A stretch of 64,000 nucleotides of DNA from Cupriavidus sp. D39 (GCF_026627925.1 NZ_JAPNLE010000009.1:186001-250000); one strand, 5' to 3'; shown: positions 27,013 through 36,566, numbered from the stretch's first letter. Numbers and translations are program-made. Notes: generated by a model from the letters alone, not told the origin.

Positions 27013-27360
27013 ATGACTATCAAACGTGAAGACCTGAACAAGGTCGATTTCTCGGATGTGGCGATCGGCGAAGCGATTGAGCCGATCCACCCGGGAGAAA
27101 TCCTGCGCGAGGACTTTCTCGATCCCTTGAACATGTCCGCGCATGCGCTCGCGATGGCCCTGCACGTACCGGCACCGCGCATCAACGACATCGTGCGCTG
27201 CCGCCGTGCCATTTCGGCAGATACCGCGCTGCGCCTGGCGCGGTTCTTCGGAACGACGCCGGAGTTCTGGGCGAACCTGCAAGCGGCTTACGACTTGCGT
27301 ATTGCCTGGGCTGCCGCAGGCGACGCCATCGCTCGCGAGATTGAACCGCTGGCGGCGTGA
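27013..27360 (+). CDS. higA: HigA-type antitoxin, XRE family
   Basis: Antitoxin and autorepressor of 115 residues. The HigA hallmark HPGEILREDFLDPLNMS leads into a Cro/CI helix-turn-helix with VPAPRINDIVRCRRAIS, then DTALRLARFFGTTPEFWANLQAAYDL. It binds HigB and presumably the palindrome upstream of higB. An extra N-terminal 25 residues precede the core. Confidence 0.93.
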   Translation: MTIKREDLNKVDFSDVAIGEAIEPIHPGEILREDFLDPLNMSAHALAMALHVPAPRINDIVRCRRAISADTALRLARFFGTTPEFWANLQAAYDLRIAWAAAGDAIAREIEPLAA

Positions 27361-27543
27361 CGGCAGGCTAGACTGGGCATCCAGTTCCAGTTCCAGTTCC
27401 AGTTCCAGTTCCCGAACCCTGGCGACCGCCTCATCCCGGCTAGTCACATCCAGCTTCCTGAAAATGTCCCGAAGATGCCACTTCGCGGTCTCGGGCGAGA
27501 GCCCCAACGTCCGCACAATCTTCTTGTTCGGCAGCGTTTGAGG
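27361..27543 (-). pseudogene. 3' fragment of a LuxR-type regulator (HTH only)
   Basis: Reading leftward from the junction at 27543, the frame gives LPNKKIVRTLGLSPETAKWHLRDIFRKLDVTSRDEA, the recognition and dimerisation helices of a MalT/LuxR-type helix-turn-helix. It then runs into an ELELELELEL tail encoded by (CCAGTT)5. No upstream receptor domain exists, because the frame meets an unrelated GntR fragment in the opposite orientation. Confidence 0.7.
27381..27410 (+). repeat. Hexanucleotide array (CCAGTT)5
   Basis: Five exact copies. On the minus strand they encode alternating Glu-Leu at the C-terminus of the LuxR fragment. The unit is a multiple of three, so the frame is kept. Confidence 0.95.
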
Positions 27544-27818
27544 CGCTGATCCGCGCGCTGGTAAAGGAAGACCTTGAAACCAATGACGTCATGCCGGTCC
27601 TCGAAAGCCGGCTGGGTTACCGGCTGACACAGGTCGATACCGAGAGTTCAGCAATTCCTGCCGCTGGCGATGTGGCGCGGCGCCTGGGCGTCGCGGACGG
27701 GACCCCGCTGCTACGCGTGCGGGCAACCCCGATCGAAATCCGCGGCGACGCGGTCTGTACCTCGGAACTGCTGTTCCGGGGCGACCACTATTCGCACAAG
27801 GCGAGGGTGATGCGCTAG
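27543..27818 (+). pseudogene. 3' fragment of a GntR-family regulator (UTRA domain)
   Basis: The frame starts abruptly at the LuxR fragment junction with ALIRALVKEDLETNDVMPVLE. It continues RLGVADGTPLLRVRATPIE and SELLFRGDHYSHKARVMR before a stop. Ligand-domain features of the HutC/UTRA type are present (GTPLLRV, the FRGDHYSH strand). The winged helix is missing. Confidence 0.6.
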
Positions 27819-27943
27819 CCGGCGCCAGGACCCACGCCACCATCGGCTCGCTGGTCCTCACGCAGAACGCCCACCCGCGCGCGGCGCTGGCAGAGGCGAT
27901 CATGCGGCTTGTGGAGGAGGGCCTGGCTGCGTCTGCGCGATAA
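27819..27943 (+). pseudogene. Short 3' coding remnant, family not recognised
   Basis: The frame ending at 27943 reads ARTHATIGSLVLTQNAHPRA, then LAEAIMRLVEEGLAASAR and stop. It has normal coding bias but no start and no identifiable domain. I report it only because it sits within a run of truncated genes. Confidence 0.35.
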
Positions 27944-28121
27944 TGGCAAGCCGGTGTGGATCCTGGTGCCGTTTACGCCGGACTGGCGCTGGCAGCTCGG
28001 GCGCACGGACAGCCCCTGGTATCCGACCGTCAGGCTGTTCCGCCAGCCTGCCAGGGGCGACTGGCGCACGGCCGTGATGGCGGTGAGGGCCGGGCTCCGG
28101 GGCTTCCTGGGCACGATCTGA
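27936..28121 (+). pseudogene. 3' fragment resembling the C-terminus of a TPR/glycosyltransferase-9-like protein
   Basis: The frame RDNGKPVWILVPFTPDWRWQ, then RTDSPWYPTVRLFRQPARGDW, then a stop, is the characteristic end of large TPR proteins with a glycosyltransferase-like domain. Nothing N-terminal to it remains. Confidence 0.55.
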
Positions 28122-28147
28122 TTCTTTGTAAAACGGAGCGAGGGAAC

Positions 28148-29161
28148 ATGGGCTATGGAAGGCCGTCGCTGGAAATGCGACTTCAGCATCTGCTGGCGGA
28201 CAAATCCGTCACCGGCGCCTGCCTGGCGCACGTGCGCCAGGACGCGATCGAGGTAGCTGCCGCCGGCGTGAGGAACAAGGACACCGCCGAGCCGGTCGAT
28301 GCCAGCACCGTGTTCGGCGCGGCATCGCTGACCAAGCCCATCGTCTCGTACGCCCTGCTGCAGCTTGTCGACGCCGGCGTGCTGGATCTTGACGAACCGC
28401 TTTCGCGCTCGACCCTGCCGATCGTGCCGGACGATGCGGCCTCGGCGCGCATCACCATGCGCCATGTGCTCACGCATACCTGTGGCCTGCAGAACCTGCG
28501 CGACAAGAATCCGCTGCGGTTGCACTTTCACCCTGGCGCGTGGTTCAGCTATTCCAGTCTGGGGTTCACGTTCCTGCAGTCCGCCGTTGAGGCAAAAACA
28601 GGGGAAACCCTGGAAGCGATCCTGCGGCGCCTTGTCTTCGAGCCGCTCGGGATGCGTTCCTCGAGCCTGGAGTGGCAGGACCGATTCGTCGGCAATGTGG
28701 CCAACCCGCATGAAGCGGCGCAGCGGCTCGACGTGCATCGCCCGCCGGCGGCGAGCGCCTCCTATTCGCTGCAAACCACGGCCGGCGACTACGGTGCTTT
28801 TGTTGCCGCCGTGCTTCGGGGCGACGGGCTCAGCGCATCGACCTGGAAGCAATGGCTGACGGCAAGCGTCATGGTGCCAAAGGGAGAAATCGTCTACCTC
28901 GATGGCACGCCATCGGCCACGGAGCCGGACATAGGCTGGGGGCTGGGGTGGGGCGTCGAACCCAGCCGGGGCACGTTCTTCCAGTGGGGCAAGATGCAGG
29001 GCGTGAGGGCATTCGTGATGGGCAGCACCGAGCATCAGTCGGGCGTCGTGCTGCTCACCAACAGCAACACCGGCCTGCGGTTGATGGAGGATGCCGCCCG
29101 CGAGACGCTGCCCGGAGAACATCCGGCGATTCGCTGGCTGGCGCATGGGGTCAGCGAGTAG
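28148..29161 (+). CDS. Serine hydrolase, class C beta-lactamase/esterase family
   Basis: 337 residues from ATG 28148, the first start with an A/G-rich leader (GAGCGAGGGAAC). No signal peptide, so probably cytoplasmic. The nucleophile motif is SLTK in FGAASLTKPIVSYALLQL near residue 60. YSSLGFTFLQSAVE provides the Tyr motif near residue 138. Near the C-terminus FQWGKMQGVRAFVM occupies the HxG/KTG position, where W-G replaces H-G or K-T-G. This is common in esterases and D-amino peptidases of the group and unlike true beta-lactamases. It overlaps the next gene tail to tail by 11 bp. Confidence 0.85.
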   Translation: MGYGRPSLEMRLQHLLADKSVTGACLAHVRQDAIEVAAAGVRNKDTAEPVDASTVFGAASLTKPIVSYALLQLVDAGVLDLDEPLSRSTLPIVPDDAASARITMRHVLTHTCGLQNLRDKNPLRLHFHPGAWFSYSSLGFTFLQSAVEAKTGETLEAILRRLVFEPLGMRSSSLEWQDRFVGNVANPHEAAQRLDVHRPPAASASYSLQTTAGDYGAFVAAVLRGDGLSASTWKQWLTASVMVPKGEIVYLDGTPSATEPDIGWGLGWGVEPSRGTFFQWGKMQGVRAFVMGSTEHQSGVVLLTNSNTGLRLMEDAARETLPGEHPAIRWLAHGVSE

Positions 29162-30071
29162 ATGCTGACTGAGGCGCGTCACACTTGCGCCGGCGCAGGT
29201 TCTCCGTGGTTTCGCCAGTGCCGTCCGCGCGCCAGCCGGGCGGCTGGATCACGTAACGGATAGCGGTCCACGCATTGCCCGCCGACGCGATATCCCGCGC
29301 GAGGCTGGCCCAGTGCTCGAACTGATTGACGAGCGGGTTGCGCGTGCACGTCGGCGACACCAGGCCGTAGCGGCACGGTTCGTCCGCGCGTTCCTCGACA
29401 TAGGTGCCGAACAGGCGATCGAACACGATCAGCACGCCGCCGTAGTTCGCATCGAGATAGTCGGCATTCGACGCGTGGTGCACGCGATGCGCCGACGGCG
29501 TGTTGAACACGTACTCCAGCCAGCCGAGCTTGGGCATCCACGTGTTGTGCAGCCAGAACTGATACAGCAGGTTGAACATCAGCGTTGCGAGCACGACTTC
29601 TGGGCGCACGCCGAGCCAGACGAGCGGCGCGAAGAACATCGCCGAGCCGCTCAGCTTGCTGGTCCAGCCTAACCGATAGGCAGACGACAGCGTCAACTGG
29701 TTCGGCGAGTGATGGACCGCATGCGTGGCCCAGAAAAAGCGGATGCGATGCGACGCGCGGTGATACCAGTAGTAGCAGAACTCCTGGCCGACAAACAGCA
29801 GCAGCACCATGAGCGCGCTGTTGATCGTGACCGTAAAGAGGCGATGATCCCAGGCGAGGGCGAAGATCGGCGTCGCCAGCGAAAGCGGCAGCAGCGCGAA
29901 CAGCTTGCCGCCGACCAGGTCGGACAGCGACAGCCAGGTTTCATTCCAGCCGAACGGCGCGGCGCTGTTGCGGCGTTTTCGGGTGAGCACGCAGGCCTCG
30001 ATCAGCGAGACGGCGACGATGAACGCCGTGGCTAACGTGACATAGAGTGCGATTTTTCCAGTGGCAGGCAT
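29151..30071 (-). CDS. Sterol desaturase / fatty acid hydroxylase family protein
   Basis: Membrane di-iron oxygenase of about 306 residues, ATG at 30071. Four to five hydrophobic segments surround the histidine motifs HRASH, HAVHHSPNQLT and HRVHHASNADYLDANYGG, the 8-His pattern of PF04116. Bacterial members hydroxylate or desaturate lipids, and the substrate is not readable. It is convergent with the serine hydrolase. The 258-bp region upstream separates it from the divergent repeat protein. Confidence 0.88.
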   Translation of the reverse strand: MPATGKIALYVTLATAFIVAVSLIEACVLTRKRRNSAAPFGWNETWLSLSDLVGGKLFALLPLSLATPIFALAWDHRLFTVTINSALMVLLLFVGQEFCYYWYHRASHRIRFFWATHAVHHSPNQLTLSSAYRLGWTSKLSGSAMFFAPLVWLGVRPEVVLATLMFNLLYQFWLHNTWMPKLGWLEYVFNTPSAHRVHHASNADYLDANYGGVLIVFDRLFGTYVEERADEPCRYGLVSPTCTRNPLVNQFEHWASLARDIASAGNAWTAIRYVIQPPGWRADGTGETTENLRRRKCDAPQSASTR

Positions 30072-30329
30072 GATGGGTATGGGGCAGGTCGGGGTGGGAC
30101 GCGTCGTCTGCGGCAATGACCGCGGCTGCGTCGGGTGAGGCCACTGTAGTGGGCAGCCGCGGCCAGAACCAGGCGGAAGATATGTCGCCCGATGTCAGTG
30201 GATCTGTCCCCCGGTCCGGTGTAACACCGCGAAATTTTTTCCATGGCGAATGTTTCGCGCCCTCGTCCTATAGTTCGTCCCGTTGCCACGCCGCAGTGCG
30301 TGACCTGATCCGAACCTGAAGGACATCCC

Positions 30330-31266
30330 ATGAAGCTCCATCACGTTGTCTCAGCGACCGCCTCGCTGATCCTCCTCGCCAGCACCCCGGCTTTCGCCGC
30401 CTGGTCCGGCCACGGCACGGCCTACACGCCGCACGGCGTCTACAACGGCGCGCATGCCGGGTCATGCGCAGGTGGAGTTGTTCGCACGCCGGTGGTGTCG
30501 TCGGCCCCTACGGCGGGATCGCGACGAATACCGGCACGGTGAACCGTACCGCGCCGGGGCAGTTCTCGAACTCGGGCACGGCGACCGGACCTAACGGCCG
30601 CTCGGTGCAGCACGCTGGCGACACCAGTTGCGCAGGCGGCACCTGCTCGCACACGGGCAACCTCACCGGGCCCAACGGCCAGACCACCTCCACGGCGGGC
30701 AGCGTGACGCGCGACGCGCCGGGCCAGTATTCGTCCTCCGGCACGATCACCGGGTCGAACGGCAACACGGTCAGCCACGCTGCATCGACCACTTGCGCTG
30801 GCGCTACGTGCGCCCATTCGGGGACAGTGACTGGCGCGGACGGCGGCACCGTCACCCACTCGGGCACCGCGACTCGGGTGGCGCCGGGTGTCGTGACGAC
30901 GGGCGGCGGGGCGACGGTGGTGCATGGCGGCACAGTCACGGCCGGCGCAACGATGACCACCGTGGGCGCCACCGTGGCCGTCGGCACCGCACCGGTGGTC
31001 GTCACGCCCGCGCCAGTGGCTTATGTGCCGCCGCCTCCGGCGGCCTATGTGCCGCCCACGCCGGTTTATCTGCCGCCTGCGCAGCCCCGAAAGCCGTCTA
31101 CGTTGCCCAGCCGGCGCCCAGGGTGGTGGTGGCTGCGCCGCCGCCCCCGCCGAGGGTTCTGCATTTCGCGCCGCGTGTCGTCTATGTGGCACGGGCGCCG
31201 CGTGCGGCGGTCATGGTGCCCGGACACTGGGCCGGCCGCGTCTGGGTGCCCGCGCACTGGGCCTGA
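30330..31266 (+). CDS. Secreted repeat protein rich in G/T/N/S, two single-base losses
   Basis: About 312 residues after bridging breaks near 30476 (GSCAGG then CSHAGGVVGPYGG) and 31088 (PPAQPRK then AVYVAQPAPRV). The signal peptide is about residues 1-23 (LILLASTPAFAA). Three imperfect repeats of about 40 residues follow, each with CAGGTCSHTGN-like paired cysteines and TGPNGxTxxxAG, resembling glycine-rich beta-structure. The C-terminal third is rich in Pro and Val (PPPPAAYVPP) and ends VMVPGHWAGRVWVPAHWA, the motif of YXWGXW-like cell-surface proteins. Function unknown. It precedes an EF-hand-like protein and a two-component system. Confidence 0.7.
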
Positions 31267-31306
31267 CAGTAATCACTCATATCGGATCGATTCGGACCGA
31301 TTACCC

Positions 31307-31329
31307 CAGCCGACATCGAGTGTCGGCTG
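31307..31329 (+). promoter_or_regulatory. Hairpin in leader of EF-hand-like gene
   Basis: Arms CAGCCGACA and TGTCGGCTG are exact complements around TCGAG. It ends 16 bases before the ATG at 31346 and lacks a T run. It could be a weak terminator of the repeat-protein gene, an mRNA processing site or a translational control element. Confidence 0.5.
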
Positions 31330-31345
31330 CACCACGGAGAAAACC

Positions 31346-31639
31346 ATGAAGCAGATGATCGCGGTTCTGATTTTGTGTATTGTTTCTGCAGGCGCATCCG
31401 CGCAGAGCCTCGCACCGCCAGCGGGCAGCAGCGCGCGGGTTGAGCGTGCGATGCAGCAATTGCAGATGCGCTTCGCCAATGCCAACACGACACGCGACGG
31501 CAAGCTGACCCGGGACCAGGCGGCAGCCGGCATGCCGATGGTCTCTAGCCACTTCGACGAGATCGACACGCAGCAGGCCGGATACGTCACGTTGGCGCAG
31601 ATCGAGGGGTTCATGAGACAGAAGGCAATGGCCCGCTGA
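31346..31639 (+). CDS. Small exported EF-hand-like protein
   Basis: 97 residues with a signal peptide (about 1-20, ending GASA). Two helix-loop-helix stretches follow: MRFANANTTRDGKLTRDQAAAG and HFDEIDTQQAGYVTLAQIEGF. Both resemble EF-hand loops but lack some acidic ligands (NANTTRDGK, IDTQQAGYV), so calcium binding is doubtful. It lies 26 bp before a response-regulator gene, as small EF-hand proteins often do in beta-proteobacterial envelope-stress loci. Confidence 0.75.
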   Translation: MKQMIAVLILCIVSAGASAQSLAPPAGSSARVERAMQQLQMRFANANTTRDGKLTRDQAAAGMPMVSSHFDEIDTQQAGYVTLAQIEGFMRQKAMAR

Positions 31640-31665
31640 TTCCCGAGCATCGCCGGAGACGCACC

Positions 31666-32379
31666 ATGGAGCAGGTGAACAGGATTATCGTGCTCGATGA
31701 TGAAGCCGAGCTTGCGCAACATGCTGCAACGGTTCCTGACCGGGCACGGTTTCCAGGTGCGCGCAATCGCCGACGGCAAGCGGCTCGACCGCTACCTGCA
31801 GCGCGAGCCGTACGACCTGCTCGTGCTGGACCTGATGATGGAACCGGAAGACGGCCTGGCCATCTGTCGCCGGCTGCGCGCCGAAGGACAGACGCTGCCG
31901 ATCCTGATGCTGACCGCGAAGGGCGATCCGGTCGACAGGGTGGTCGGGCTTGAGACTGGCGCCGACGACTATCTCGCCAAGCCGTTCCTCCCGGACGAAC
32001 TGGTGGCACGGATCCGCGCGCTGCTGCGCCGGCAAAAATGGCAGCTGGCGATCCGACCGTGACCTCGCAGACCTTGCACTTCGGTGAATTCGCGTTCGAT
32101 GTCGGCAAGCAAACGTTGCTGCGCGACGGCGAACCGGTCGAAGTGCATTCCGCGCAGATGCTGCTGCTGCACGCGCTCGGGTCGTCGCCAAACCGCCCGG
32201 TGAGCCGCGAGAACCTGCTGGCGCGGGCCCGCGGCCGGGACCACGACGCGCTCGACCGCAGCATTGACGTACAGATCCTTCGCCTGCGCCAGATCGTCGA
32301 AGACGATCCGTCCAAGCCGCGCTTCATCAAGACCGTGTGGGGCGTCGGCTACATGCTGGTCGCCGGCATCGGGCCGTGA
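31666..32379 (+). CDS. OmpR-family response regulator, frame broken twice
   Basis: About 237 residues, normal OmpR length. The receiver domain has the acidic pair VLDDEAEL (about 10), the phospho-Asp in LLVLDLMMEPEDG (about 55), LMLTAKGD and ADDYLAKPFLPDELVARI. The winged-helix domain follows (FGEFAFDVGKQTLLRDGEPV, RSIDVQILRLRQIVEDDP, IKTVWGVGYML). The first break, at 31712, is one extra T (EAEL then RNMLQRFL). The second, at the A run 32034-32038, is one lost base. It overlaps the kinase start by one base, so the two form a pair. Confidence 0.88.
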
Positions 32380-33734
32380 TGCGGCTCGCGCTGCCCCGCT
32401 CGCTGCTCGCGCGCAACATCGCCCTGCTGGTGGCGCTCGTCGCGCTGACCCAGGTCAGCTCGCTCACTGTGTTGCTGCATTTCGTGCAGCGCCCACACAT
32501 CGAACGCGCGGCGATCATCTTTTCCGACTACGTGAAGACGCTAGACCGCGTCTTTGCCGCCATGCCGGCCGAGGAGGGCCGTGCGGCGGCCGCACGGCTC
32601 GGGGGGCAGGCGCAACCGCCGGAGCAGGGCGTACAGGAGCCGCATCCCAGTCCGCTGCACTTCTTTCGTACGTATCAGCGCGACGTCTTCATGGAGGCAT
32701 TGCAGCGCTACCTGCCGGCGGACATGGCGGTGCGATGGCAGGCGGGGCAGCCGGGGACGACGGGGACGACGGGGGAGAGGGAGCAACTATGGATTCGCGT
32801 GCACGTGGCCGGCGCGCCCCGCTGGATCGCCTTGCCGATGACCGAAGACGCGCAGGCCAGCGGCGTTGCCACCGCGCTGGTGCTGTCCGCGGCCTTCGCG
32901 CTGCTCGCGGCGCTCACGGGTTACCTGATCCAGTTGCACATCAACCGTCCGCTGCAGGATCTGGCACGGGCAGCGCGCCACGTCAGCGCCGGCGAAGCCC
33001 CCGTGCCGCTGCCCACGACCGGGCCGACGGAAATCTCCCAGGTGAGCTGCGCGTTCAACCAGATGACGCAGGCATTGCAGCAGGCCGAGGCGACGCGCGC
33101 GCTGATGCTGGCCGGTGTCTCGCACGACATCCGCACGCCGCTCACCAAGCTGCGTCTCGCGATGGCCATGTCGATTCCACGCGGCGCCGCCAATCCCTTC
33201 GTGGCATCGGCGGAAGGCTATCTCGATCAGATCGACACGATCCTCCAGCAGTTCATGGACTACGCGGGCAGCGGCGAGCGCGAGGTGCCGCAGCCCGGCG
33301 ACCTCAATGCGCTCGTTAGTCAGCTCGCGGCGGATTTTGCGGGGCTTGGGCACGAGTTCGCGCTGTCGCTCGGCGACGTGCCGGCGCTTTCGTTCAGGCC
33401 GGTGAGCCTGATGCGGCTGCTGATGAACCTGATGCAGAACGCGGTCGTCTACGGACGGACCGGCCTTTTCGTGCGCACCTGGGCCGAAGGCAATACGGCC
33501 TATGCCGCCGTGTGCGACCGGGGCAACGCCATCACCGCGCAGGAACTGGAGCAGCTCAAGGCGCCCTTTAGCCGCGGCAGCAACGCGCGCAGCCATTCGG
33601 GCGGTACCGGCCTGGGCCTTGCGATCGTGGAGCGCATTGCGCGGCTGCACGGCGGCTCATTGCAGTTCCGTGCACGCGAGGGCGGTGGTCTCGAGGCGGT
33701 GGTGGCTTTGCCGCTGCACCGGCCATCGTCCTGA
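32379..33734 (+). CDS. EnvZ-type sensor histidine kinase
   Basis: 451 residues from ATG 32379, overlapping the regulator stop by one base. Membrane segments are at about 10-32 and 165-190, enclosing a periplasmic sensor of about 130 residues. HAMP follows, then the H-box LAGVSHDIRTPLTKLRLAM, the N-box LMNLMQNAVVYG, and GGTGLGLAIVERIARLHGG. All kinase residues are present. The periplasmic part contains a low-complexity QPGTTGTTGERE stretch. Signal unknown. Neighbours suggest an envelope-related regulon. Confidence 0.92.
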   Translation: MRLALPRSLLARNIALLVALVALTQVSSLTVLLHFVQRPHIERAAIIFSDYVKTLDRVFAAMPAEEGRAAAARLGGQAQPPEQGVQEPHPSPLHFFRTYQRDVFMEALQRYLPADMAVRWQAGQPGTTGTTGEREQLWIRVHVAGAPRWIALPMTEDAQASGVATALVLSAAFALLAALTGYLIQLHINRPLQDLARAARHVSAGEAPVPLPTTGPTEISQVSCAFNQMTQALQQAEATRALMLAGVSHDIRTPLTKLRLAMAMSIPRGAANPFVASAEGYLDQIDTILQQFMDYAGSGEREVPQPGDLNALVSQLAADFAGLGHEFALSLGDVPALSFRPVSLMRLLMNLMQNAVVYGRTGLFVRTWAEGNTAYAAVCDRGNAITAQELEQLKAPFSRGSNARSHSGGTGLGLAIVERIARLHGGSLQFRAREGGGLEAVVALPLHRPSS

Positions 33735-33989
33735 GACGAAACCACACATTCCCATGCGTGCCCGTGCCCGAGTCCAAGGCAAGGGTGACATCGCATGACA
33801 TATTTCCTGCGTGGCGCGCGCCGCCTGTTCCTCCCATACTTGCTTGCGTGGGTTGCGGCTCACACGGATAGCAGAGGAGCCGCACGCAAGCAGGCGTGAT
33901 CTCCGATGGCTTCTGATCCTGTGGATCGAACGATTGTCGGCGACATTTTCGGCAATGGGCGGCACGATGGTGCCGATGACAGGATCGAC

Positions 33990-34747
33990 ATGCGGACTAC
34001 ATTCAAACTCCTCGCGAACAACGCGCGTCTGGCGGTGACAGCATTGGCGGCGGGATCGCTCTTGATGACGGGCTGTGCCTGGGGCGTCACCGGCGTAAGC
34101 CAGGCTAGCTTCCAGCCGCAGGTGCAGGCGGACGTCATCTATGTCTATGCATTCGATGCCAGCCCGGATCAGGTGAAACTGGACAGCGGCATGGCACAGA
34201 AGCTCAAGACGATGGTCGCCGGCGGCTCGGCCGCCAGCGAACAAAGGCAGGCGGCGCGCGAAGCGAGCGAGCAGGTGTCCAATGAAATCGTGCGGCAACT
34301 GCAGTCGAAGGGACTGCGCGCGGTACGCGCGGACGGCCCCGCGCCCGCGCACAGCAACGCGTTGATCGTCGAGGAAGCTTCCAGAAGATCGGTGCAGGCA
34401 AGCGTCGGCGTCGCCTGTTGATTGGCCTTGGCGCAGGCAAGAGCGAGGTTGGCGCGTCGGTCCAGATCCTGTACAAGCCGGCCGACGGCGCGCCCATGCC
34501 GCTGCAAAGCTTCGCGGCCGAGGCGGACAGCGGCCACATGCCGGGCGTGGCCGAAACAGCCGGCGTCGGCGCGGCCGCCGGCCGACTCGCGACGTCCGCC
34601 GCGGCCGGCGCGGGCTTGCATGGCGTGTCCGAGGTCAAGCGCGACAGTATCTCCGCGGATGCCACGCGCCTGGGCGATTCGATCGCGAAACAGGTGGTGG
34701 AGGCAAGCGCGGCAAACGGGTGGATGCCGGCGGTGCGGGTGGATTGA
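33990..34747 (+). CDS. DUF4410-like outer-membrane lipoprotein, one single-base loss
   Basis: About 252 residues. I chose ATG 33990 because it begins a lipoprotein signal with lipobox LMTGC near residue 27. DVIYVYAFDASPDQVKLDSG, then VSNEIVRQLQSKGLRAV and, after the break at 34371-34374, SFQKIGAG, RRRRLLIGLGAGKSEVGASVQIL fit DUF4410. Glycine-rich MPGVAETAGVGAAAGR follows. The break fits one missing G (GAGGGAAG read as GAGGAAG). The gene is 255 bp after the kinase on the same strand and may belong to the same envelope cluster. Confidence 0.75.
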
Positions 34748-34780
34748 TGGGAGCTTGCGAGGAGGTATCTTGCGCGCACC

Positions 34781-35985
34781 CTATCTGAAGCTTCCTGCGG
34801 GCCAGGAAGCCTGCCGGCCCGGTCTTGCCTGTTCGCGCCGGAGCAGCGGAGCATAGCCGTGCAATTCCTGCGGCGCGATATCGTAGGCGCGGCGAAATGC
34901 CCGTGTAAAGCTCGATGCATTGTTGAAACCGAGCCCTGAGGCGATGTCCTGCACCGCGATATGGGGAAAGCGGACCAGTTCATCGGCCGCCGCCCGCAGC
35001 CTGCGGCTGCGGATATAAGCGGCCAGGCCACCTTCATGCGCGAACAGACGGTACACGCTGGCGCGCGACAGGCGCAGCGATTGCAATACGCTGTCGGGGG
35101 TCAGGTCGGGGTCGTGCAGATTGGCCTCGACATGGCGCCGCACCTGTCCGTACACAGCGGCCCGCACCGCCGCGCTGGCGCTGCCGGAAAGCCCTGCTTG
35201 CCGGCTGAACACCGCGGCCAGCAGTTCGATCGCGGTGCGAAAGGACCGATCGGCTTCGTCTTTGCTCAGGCCGACGATCTGTCGATTCAATGCCACCAGA
35301 TGCGAGATCAGCACGCGCATCAGGGGCGTGGTGGCCTCAACCAGGCGGCCATGCAGCGAGGCGGCATCGGGGAAGGCCATTTCCACCAAGGCGCGCGGCA
35401 CAAAGAACAGCAGCATGCGGCTATGAAAGCTACGGATGGTGCACGGCTGGTCCATGTCCAGCGCGAGGATGCTTGGCACGGACGGCCGCCGCGGCGCGTC
35501 GAGCCCTGGCTTGCCGCCCTGGAAGTGCGCGGGGTGCCTTCCAGGAACACGCTGAAGGTAATGTCGCGAATGCTCTCTGTCGACACGCGCCCCAACGAGC
35601 GCTCAGCCACATTGGGGCTGGTGCGGATGTCGAAGAAGCTCAGGTCGTCGATGGAATAGCGCGACAGCGAGGCGTCGAACGTCTCCTCGCCATGCGTCGG
35701 GGCAGGCCGGATGTCGTAGACCGGACTCATCCTCTCCTGCCAGGCCAGCAAGCTCAGGCGGGCGTCGCCTTGCACGCTGAATTGGCTGTGCACGATGCCC
35801 GGCGCAAGCATCGGCGGCTCTGGCGGCAACCACAATTGGCTTAGCGGCATAGGCGCGGGCAGCAGGTCGTTCGAGAGTGGATGCACATCGATGATTTCCG
35901 TCCAGATGAGGCCCGCCCGGTGCAAGGGGATTTCAATAACGAGCGCTAGCTTGCCCGGTGCGCGCCATTGTGCGGACCAAAGCAT
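34781..35985 (-). CDS. AraC-family regulator, one single-base loss
   Basis: About 401 residues. The C-terminal double helix-turn-helix is clear: LTPDSVLQSLRLSRASVYRLFAHEGG and IAVQDIASGLGFNNASSFTRAFRRAYDIAPQELH. The N-terminal half fits the AraC_binding_2 sensor domain (LSFFDIRTSPNVAER). The break is near 35521 (FLEGTPRT then QGGKPGLDAPRRPS). ATG 35985 has ACAGGAT just ahead. An inner start at 35850 would give a more usual length. The target is not evident. The gene is convergent with the DUF4410 gene. Confidence 0.82.
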
Positions 35986-36077
35986 ATCCTGTCCGGGCTG
36001 CCGAGGCTAGGGGCGGCTTCGGGCGGCCAAACTCGGAGACCCGGGCTTGGCCAGATCCGGGCATTCCCGCCGTGTTC

Positions 36078-36566
36078 TCAGCCGGCGTGGATGGTCCTCT
36101 TCTGCGTAGCGGCGCCAGTGCTGCTGGCCGACCCGTTCAGCGTAGCCGCCGCCTGGCTGAGCTTTTCGAACATATCCCGCACTGGCGCAGGCAGCGAAGC
36201 GGTGCTCCCGGCCTGCTGCAGCGTCGCGGCCTGGCAGCGCTGCCAGGTCTCGCCGGCTTCCCGCAGTTGTTCCACCATGGCGGTCTGGTTGTGGATGGCA
36301 AGACTCATCCTGGCTTGCATACGCTGCGCGTAATGCTCGACCTGGCTGCGCAGGAAGGTGGCCGGCAGGGTGGAGAGCGTGGCGAAGTCGCCGGCATTGG
36401 CCAGTTGCGCGCCCGCCTCGTGCAAGATCTCGATGTCCTTGCGTACCGCATCGAGCTGGAGTTCGAGAAAGCGCTGCCGGCTCTCCTGCATCAGGGTCAG
36501 CACGCGCAGGCCCGCCTCGCAATTGGCGGTGAACAATGCGAGTGGGACGTCGGTCTGGTCTGTCAT
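36078..36566 (-). CDS. Phasin-family protein
   Basis: Small helical protein of 162 residues coating polyhydroxyalkanoate granules. ATG at 36566 follows AGGAGATACACC. Long amphipathic helices without cysteine or catalytic motifs include VLTLMQESRQRFLELQLDAVRKDIEIL, FLRSQVEHYAQRMQARM and VEQLREAGETWQRCQ, the Phasin_2 pattern. It fits a PHA-accumulating Cupriavidus-type host. No PHA enzyme is adjacent. Confidence 0.75.
   Translation of the reverse strand: MTDQTDVPLALFTANCEAGLRVLTLMQESRQRFLELQLDAVRKDIEILHEAGAQLANAGDFATLSTLPATFLRSQVEHYAQRMQARMSLAIHNQTAMVEQLREAGETWQRCQAATLQQAGSTASLPAPVRDMFEKLSQAAATLNGSASSTGAATQKRTIHAG

Noticed and set aside
29151..29541. 120-residue minus-strand frame at the end of the desaturase-family gene
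   Set aside because: An out-of-phase shadow of the same gene.
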